Origin: Thioalkalivibrio nitratireducens
GTDB lineage: Bacteria > Pseudomonadota > Gammaproteobacteria > Ectothiorhodospirales > Ectothiorhodospiraceae
DNA length: 5,214 nt
Direction of reading: 5' to 3'
NCBI GenBank assembly: GCA_011390385.1
Contig: JAABSN010000227.1
Location: 1-5,214 of the forward strand
The position numbers and the translations under genes were made by a program. The number at the start of each line of letters is the position of its first letter. Within the stretch, counting starts at the first letter, position 1. Positions 1-5,214 of the stretch are shown one piece after another. The notes beneath the pieces are model-generated. The model was not told the origin of the DNA. It worked only from the letters and a program-made list of their open reading frames with translations, and searched no databases.

Positions 1-158
1 AACCTATTCGCATATTAACAAACGCTTATTGATGAACCGAACGACGGTTGCACTTCATCCACGCAACAGTTCTTTTTTTGCAGTACCGACCCTTGGCTCT
101 GCCCGTGATCGAATCGGGGATTCGGGGCCTACTACTCAAACCATAAGGACTTTTAATC
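1..158 (+). promoter_or_regulatory. Leader region upstream of the sulfur globule protein gene
   Basis: This gene-free leader is more AT-rich than the rest of the window, especially in its first 35 bases and at a run of seven T at about 72-79. It presumably holds the promoter of the downstream gene. TTGCAC at 48-53 resembles a -35 box, but no convincing -10 box sits at the right distance, so I do not assign a promoter. A short perfect inverted repeat (CGAATC at 110-115, GATTCG at 119-124, loop GGG) lies in what would be the 5' untranslated region. A weak 5-bp stem (GTTGC 47-51, GCAAC 63-67) precedes the T run and could be the end of a transcript entering from the left. The promoter function is inferred only from position. 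Confidence 0.4.
145..149 (+). promoter_or_regulatory. Ribosome binding site of the sulfur globule protein gene
   Basis: AAGGA lies 9 bases before the ATG at 159. It is a good Shine-Dalgarno match, supports that ATG as the start, and fits a highly translated structural protein. Confidence 0.7.
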
Positions 159-536
159 ATGCGCAATTCTCTCAAGCTTCTTGCCACCGCCGCCCTCGTT
201 GGTGCTTTCGTCCTCCCGATGCATGCCAGCGCGCAGTGGGGCGCCCCCGGTTACGGCCCCGGTTATGGCTACGCCCCTGGTTACGGTTACGGCCCGGGCT
301 ACGGCCGCGGTCTCGGTGACATGTTCGGTTTCGGCGACATGTTCAGCGACTTCGACTTCAGTGCCCGTGGCACGGGTCGCGGCTGGGGACAAGGCCGTGG
401 CTACGGTGATGGCTATGGCTACGGCCAGCCCTACGGCTACGGCCCGGGCTACGGCTACGGCGCCCCTTACGGAGCCCCCTATGGCGCCCCGATGATGCCC
501 TACGGCCAGCAGCCGGAAGCCGCTCCCGCTGAATAA
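159..536 (+). CDS. Candidate sulfur globule protein, Gly/Tyr-rich, exported
   Basis: The product is 125 aa with a classical Sec signal peptide: Arg/Lys near the N-terminus, a hydrophobic core at about residues 7-20, and a likely cleavage after Ala25 (His-Ala-Ser-Ala before Gln-Trp). The mature part is about 100 aa, with 32 Gly and 16 Tyr by my count and no Cys. It has Gly-Tyr-Gly repeats (31-49), a Phe/Asp/Met segment (about 52-68), a Gly/Arg-rich stretch (70-81), more Gly-Tyr repeats (81-100), three Ala-Pro-Tyr-Gly-like units (101-111) and an Ala/Pro/Glu tail. This composition and order resemble the sulfur globule envelope proteins (CV1/CV2, SgpA/SgpB) of purple sulfur bacteria, which coat periplasmic sulfur deposits made during sulfide or thiosulfate oxidation. 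The gene appears monocistronic, with its own ribosome binding site and strong terminator. Another low-complexity glycine-rich secreted protein is possible, and I cannot choose between sgpA, sgpB and sgpC, so no symbol is given. Confidence 0.75.
   Translation: MRNSLKLLATAALVGAFVLPMHASAQWGAPGYGPGYGYAPGYGYGPGYGRGLGDMFGFGDMFSDFDFSARGTGRGWGQGRGYGDGYGYGQPYGYGPGYGYGAPYGAPYGAPMMPYGQQPEAAPAE
249..305 (+). repeat. Gly-Tyr-Gly coding repeats, first block
   Basis: Imperfect tandem units encode Gly-Tyr-Gly-Pro/Tyr at residues 31-49 of the sulfur globule protein. The codons vary between copies (GGT/GGC, TAC/TAT), so selection seems to act on the amino-acid pattern and not on the DNA repeat. Confidence 0.6.
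399..491 (+). repeat. Gly-Tyr and Ala-Pro-Tyr-Gly coding repeats, second block
   Basis: This second repetitive block covers residues 81-111. Gly-Tyr-Gly units run to residue 100, followed by three Gly-Ala-Pro-Tyr/Met units at 459-491. Such blocks are prone to slippage, so length variation between strains is plausible. Confidence 0.55.
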
Positions 537-566
537 CTCAGCCTGAGCATCGGCTAGCAGTGAATC

Positions 567-594
567 GCCCGGTCCTTTTGGACCGGGCTTTTTT
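567..594 (+). terminator. Rho-independent terminator of the sulfur globule protein gene
   Basis: A perfect 9-bp stem (GCCCGGTCC at 567-575, GGACCGGGC at 580-588) with a TTTT loop is followed by six T at 589-594. It begins 31 bases after the TAA stop. The T run is on the plus-strand side only; read on the minus strand the stem has no U tract, so it should terminate rightward transcription. Confidence 0.95.
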
Positions 595-771
595 CTGCCC
601 GCAGTACTGCAGGATTGGCGTGAACGTGCGGCGACGAGAAATACGGACACGGAAACGGACCAGTGTCTATCGTCTTTCGCCCTGATTGCATGGGCAAGTC
701 CGCTGGCCGATTGTCTTTCATGGCCAGGAGAGCGCGCAGGGTCACCCCCACCAGGCAGGCCAGGTTCGTGA
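595..771. other. Non-coding convergent junction between sgp terminator and ubiA stop
   Basis: The plus-strand sulfur globule gene and the minus-strand ubiA end facing each other across this 177-bp stretch. I see no gene in it. It contains the palindrome GCAGTACTGC at 601-610 and an inverted repeat at 703-727. A minus-strand reading frame runs through it but has no recognisable family and starts with TTG inside the end of ubiA. Confidence 0.5.
703..727 (-). repeat. Inverted repeat downstream of ubiA
   Basis: CTGGCC at 703-708 and GGCCAG at 722-727 form a 6-bp stem with a 13-nt loop, about 45 bases past the ubiA stop on the minus strand. No T run follows on that strand, so it is at best a weak 3'-end hairpin for the ubiA transcript. 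Confidence 0.3.
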
Positions 772-1671
772 TCAACCGGCCAAAAGGCTGTCCGCGACCA
801 TGCCGACCAGAACCACGACCCCCAGATAATGATTGTTCCGGAAGGCTCTGAAACAGGCATCCGGCTCCCGGTCGAAGATCAGGAATTGCTGGTAGAACAT
901 CAGCATGGCCACGATGATCAGCGCAGCGAGGTAGATGCCGCCGAAGCCGGCCTGCTGTCCCACCAGGTACAGGCCCAGCCAGACCAGCACTTGCAGGATG
1001 CCGGTGATCAGGCGGTCCTGATCACCGAACAGAATCGCCGTGGACCGTACACCGATCGCGAGGTCGCATTCCCTGTCGACCATGCCGTAAAAGGTGTCAT
1101 AGACGACGGTCCAGGTAAGGGTGGTGATGAACAGCAACCAGGCGATTGGCGGAGGAAACTCGTTGTGGATGGCCGTGAATGCCATGGGTATGGCCCAGGC
1201 GAACGCAGCACCGAGATGGACTTGCGGTAGGCTGTGGAACCGCTTCATGAACGGGTAGGTGGCCGCGAGCGCTGCGGCGACCACGGCGAACAGCACCGTC
1301 AGCAGATTCGTGAACAGCACCAGGACGAAGGCCAGGGCCGACAGCGCGAGGAATACCGCTAGCGCTTCCCAAGGTTGAATGCTACCCCGCGCGAGCGGAC
1401 GTGAGCGAGTGCGCTCGACATGCGGGTCGATGTCGCGATCCGCAAAGTCGTTGATCGCGCAGCCCGCGGAGCGCATCAGCGTGACCCCGGCGACGAAGAT
1501 GAGCAGGATGTGAACCGGTGGCAGCCCATCGGCCGCAATCCAGAGAGCCCAGAGAGTTGGCCAGAGCAGCAGGAGCGTGCCGATCGGCCGATCCAGCCGG
1601 ATCAGAAGGGCATATTCGGCGAGTCGCTCGCGCAGGGTCATGTCGAGGTCGGGATTCGGAATCGAGGTCAA
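772..1671 (-). CDS. ubiA: 4-hydroxybenzoate polyprenyltransferase UbiA
   Basis: This integral membrane prenyltransferase attaches the polyprenyl tail to 4-hydroxybenzoate, the first membrane step of ubiquinone synthesis. The product is 299 aa (E. coli about 290). It has the conserved N-terminal Asp-Arg-Pro-Ile-Gly segment (27-31) followed by a Leu/Trp-rich helix with WPTLWAL. The first Asp-rich motif is N74-D75-F-A-D78-R-D-I-D82, with Arg-Ser-Arg-Pro-Leu just after it. The second is D192-T-F-Y195-G-M-V-D199, with further acidic residues to D203. Both motifs bind Mg-diphosphate. About eight or nine hydrophobic helices fit the family. The start used is TTG at 1671-1669, with an in-frame TAA two codons upstream and a weak AGG about 7 bases before it. 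The ATG at residue 11 (1641) would give 289 aa and is a real alternative. The usual partner ubiC (chorismate lyase) is not next to it here. Confidence 0.96.
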   Translation of the reverse strand: MTSIPNPDLDMTLRERLAEYALLIRLDRPIGTLLLLWPTLWALWIAADGLPPVHILLIFVAGVTLMRSAGCAINDFADRDIDPHVERTRSRPLARGSIQPWEALAVFLALSALAFVLVLFTNLLTVLFAVVAAALAATYPFMKRFHSLPQVHLGAAFAWAIPMAFTAIHNEFPPPIAWLLFITTLTWTVVYDTFYGMVDRECDLAIGVRSTAILFGDQDRLITGILQVLVWLGLYLVGQQAGFGGIYLAALIIVAMLMFYQQFLIFDREPDACFRAFRNNHYLGVVVLVGMVADSLLAG

Positions 1672-1896
1672 AGCTTAACCTGAAAGTCACGGCCACGCCG
1701 CTTCCGTGCAACCTGTCGGTGCAGGAGGGCAGAGCTCTCGCCGATCAGATTCTTGCGAAAGTCCATCTTGCAGGGTGCCAATGAGCGCAGCGAACTGCAC
1801 CGATGAGGACCTCGGGTTCTGGGTGTAGAGACCCGGGTCGGTGCGGTTCTGCTTCGCCTGACGGCACCCTGGGTTGGTTTTCTTCAGGCCGCCCGT
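1672..1896. other. Intergenic gap between lipoprotein gene and ubiA
   Basis: This 225-bp gap separates two minus-strand genes and is dominated by the hairpin at 1771-1871. The part next to ubiA (1672-1770) should hold the ubiA promoter. On the minus strand, TTGCAC (plus-strand 1706-1711) resembles a -35 box, with a poor -10 candidate near 1683-1688, so no promoter is called. A small CCTG/CAGG hairpin at 1712-1725 and the palindrome AGAGCTCT at 1731-1738 are also present. I see no plausible gene. Confidence 0.45.
1771..1871. other. Long rod-like imperfect hairpin, possible structured RNA
   Basis: The arms pair along nearly the full 101 nt. CAGGGTGCC (1771-1779) pairs perfectly with GGCACCCTG (1863-1871). 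After a 5x5 internal loop, 1785-1803 pairs with 1838-1857 through 3, 3 and 12 base pairs, interrupted by one mismatch (1788/1854) and one bulged T (1850), with one G-T pair in the long stem. A 7-nt bulge (1804-1810) leads to an apical stem, CTCGGGT (1811-1817) with ACCCGGG (1831-1837), and a 13-nt loop. A T-rich stretch (GGTTGGTTTTCTTC) follows on the plus strand, so a plus-strand small RNA ending here is slightly favoured. It could equally be part of the 3' end of the lipoprotein mRNA or a dispersed palindromic repeat. I do not recognise an RNA family, and transcription is not shown. Confidence 0.45.
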
Positions 1897-2559
1897 TCAG
1901 CCCGAGCTAAGCGGGAACAGGGTCAGTTCGACGCGCCGATTCATTGATCGACCGGATGTTGTTTCATTGCTCGCAATCGGCTGATGCGGGCCCAGACCGA
2001 TGGTTGCGATCCGCACGGGATTGACGCCGCGGATGCGCAGCGCATGGGCCACGGCCTGCGCGCGCCGTTCGGACAGGTCCATGTTGTATTCCACCCGCCC
2101 GGTGCTGTCCGTGTGTCCGGCGACTTCGATGCCTGTCTTGTCGTACTTGTTCAACACCAGCACGACCGAGTCCAGAACGCGCTGAAATTCCGGTCGTACC
2201 TCGGTGCGGTCCACGTCGAACGTGATCTGTCCGGGCATGTTGAGAACCAGGTTGTCGCCGACGCGGGTCACGCTGACACCGGTGCCCTCGAGTTCCTGGC
2301 GGAGTTCGGCTTCCTGGCGATCCATGTAGTTACCGATCGCACCGCCGGCCAGAGCCCCGATCCCGGCTCCAATCATCGCGCGCTCGGTGCGATTACGGCT
2401 GCTGGTCACGCTTCCGAGAATCGCCCCGGCAGCGGCACCGATCCCGGCCCCGGTGGCGGTCCGCGATATTCTCTCCTCGCGGGTGTACGGATCCATGGTG
2501 GTGCATCCGGTCACGAAGGCCAGCAGGCCGACAGTAGTGAAGAGCAGAAGTTTGCGCAT
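1897..2559 (-). CDS. OmpA-family lipoprotein with glycine-zipper segment
   Basis: This 220-aa protein is predicted to be anchored in the outer membrane and to bind peptidoglycan. The lipoprotein signal peptide covers residues 1-18, with lipobox Val-Thr-Gly-Cys19. The residue after Cys is Thr, not Asp, which by the usual +2 rule favours outer-membrane sorting. A Gly/Ala-rich glycine-zipper segment spans about 36-77, in two hydrophobic halves. The OmpA-like domain runs from about 110 to 217 and includes Gly-His-Thr-Asp151 and Ser-Glu-Arg-Arg166. Asp151 and Arg166 match the pair that binds diaminopimelate in E. coli OmpA (15 residues apart in both). This architecture is shared with YiaD-type lipoproteins. 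The ATG at 2559 is chosen over one 16 codons upstream because GAGGG lies 7 bases before it and the lipoprotein signal then begins correctly. It follows aroE on the same strand after 74 bp. A role in envelope integrity is inferred, and no exact symbol is assigned. Confidence 0.9.
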   Translation of the reverse strand: MRKLLLFTTVGLLAFVTGCTTMDPYTREERISRTATGAGIGAAAGAILGSVTSSRNRTERAMIGAGIGALAGGAIGNYMDRQEAELRQELEGTGVSVTRVGDNLVLNMPGQITFDVDRTEVRPEFQRVLDSVVLVLNKYDKTGIEVAGHTDSTGRVEYNMDLSERRAQAVAHALRIRGVNPVRIATIGLGPHQPIASNETTSGRSMNRRVELTLFPLSSG

Positions 2560-2566
2560 GGTGATT

Positions 2567-2571
2567 CCCTC
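2567..2571 (-). promoter_or_regulatory. Ribosome binding site fixing the lipoprotein start
   Basis: On the minus strand GAGGG sits 7 bases before the ATG at 2559. This supports the 220-aa form with an N-terminal lipoprotein signal over the 236-aa form, whose extra His-rich N-terminus would hide the signal peptide. Confidence 0.75.
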
Positions 2572-2585
2572 TGGTGGAATGTGAT

Positions 2586-2608
2586 GATGGCACCGAGCCT
2601 GTGCCATC
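2586..2608 (-). repeat. Perfect inverted repeat between aroE and the lipoprotein gene
   Basis: GATGGCAC (2586-2593) and GTGCCATC (2601-2608) form an 8-bp perfect stem with a 7-nt loop, in the 74-bp gap between the aroE stop and the lipoprotein start. No T run follows on either side, so it is not a canonical terminator. On the minus strand it lies between a possible -35 TTGCGA (plus-strand 2607-2612) and a possible -10 CATCAT (2584-2589) spaced by 17 bases. It could therefore be an operator, a weak terminator or an mRNA hairpin. Confidence 0.45.
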
Positions 2609-2633
2609 GCAATGAACGGAAACTGAATGGCGA

Positions 2634-5214
<2,581 letters not shown>

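Noticed and set aside
554..775. 73-codon minus-strand frame starting inside the ubiA stop
   Set aside because: It starts with TTG, runs through the sgp terminator, and has no family resemblance. The overlap with the ubiA stop alone is not enough to call a gene.
153..860. Long open frame (235 codons) on the minus strand opposite the sulfur globule gene
   Set aside because: Its Val/Ala-rich repeats are the mirror of the Gly-Tyr codons on the plus strand, it crosses a strong terminator and the end of ubiA, and it matches no family I know.
1518..1784. Possible small plus-strand gene entering the ubiA-lipoprotein gap
   Set aside because: Two thirds of it is antisense to the ubiA 5' end, there is no ribosome binding site of note, and the tail in the gap matches no family.
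1771..1871. SRP (4.5S) RNA or 6S RNA
   Set aside because: The conserved SRP apical loop (GGAAGGAAGCAGCC type) is absent, the element is too short for 6S RNA, and no central bubble with 6S-like sequence is visible.

Overview
The window is about 5.2 kb of GC-rich DNA carrying six protein genes, most likely from a sulfur-oxidising gammaproteobacterium of the Chromatiales/Ectothiorhodospiraceae type. That placement rests on three things. There is a Gly/Tyr-rich exported protein of the sulfur-globule-protein kind. There is a ubiquinone-pathway UbiA and an oxygen-dependent HemF, implying aerobic respiration. HemB is the cysteine-free, Mg-type enzyme resembling that of Pseudomonas. The taxonomic placement is inference; the gene families themselves are clear from their motifs.

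Layout, left to right. Positions 1-158 are a relatively AT-rich leader with a good ribosome binding site. Positions 159-536 (+) encode the candidate sulfur globule protein, followed by a textbook Rho-independent terminator at 567-594, so this gene looks monocistronic. Everything after it is on the minus strand. Positions 595-771 are a non-coding convergent junction. Positions 772-1671 are ubiA (4-hydroxybenzoate polyprenyltransferase, TTG start). Positions 1672-1896 are a gap holding a long, rod-like imperfect hairpin at 1771-1871 that no gene explains. Positions 1897-2559 are an OmpA-family lipoprotein with a glycine-zipper segment. Positions 2634-3476 are aroE, 3473-4489 are hemB, and 4486-5214 are hemF, whose N-terminus lies beyond the right edge.

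On the minus strand hemF, hemB and aroE are read in that order with two successive 4-bp ATGA stop/start overlaps. They therefore look like one translationally coupled operon combining two haem-biosynthesis steps (HemB early, HemF late) with one shikimate step (AroE). The OmpA-like lipoprotein follows after 74 bp with its own strong Shine-Dalgarno sequence and an inverted repeat in the gap, so it may be a separate unit. Most of the window is ordinary housekeeping DNA. The items most worth a second look are the 101-nt hairpin between the lipoprotein gene and ubiA, and the sulfur globule protein. I see no mobile element, CRISPR array, tRNA or rRNA, and no convincing new multi-gene system.
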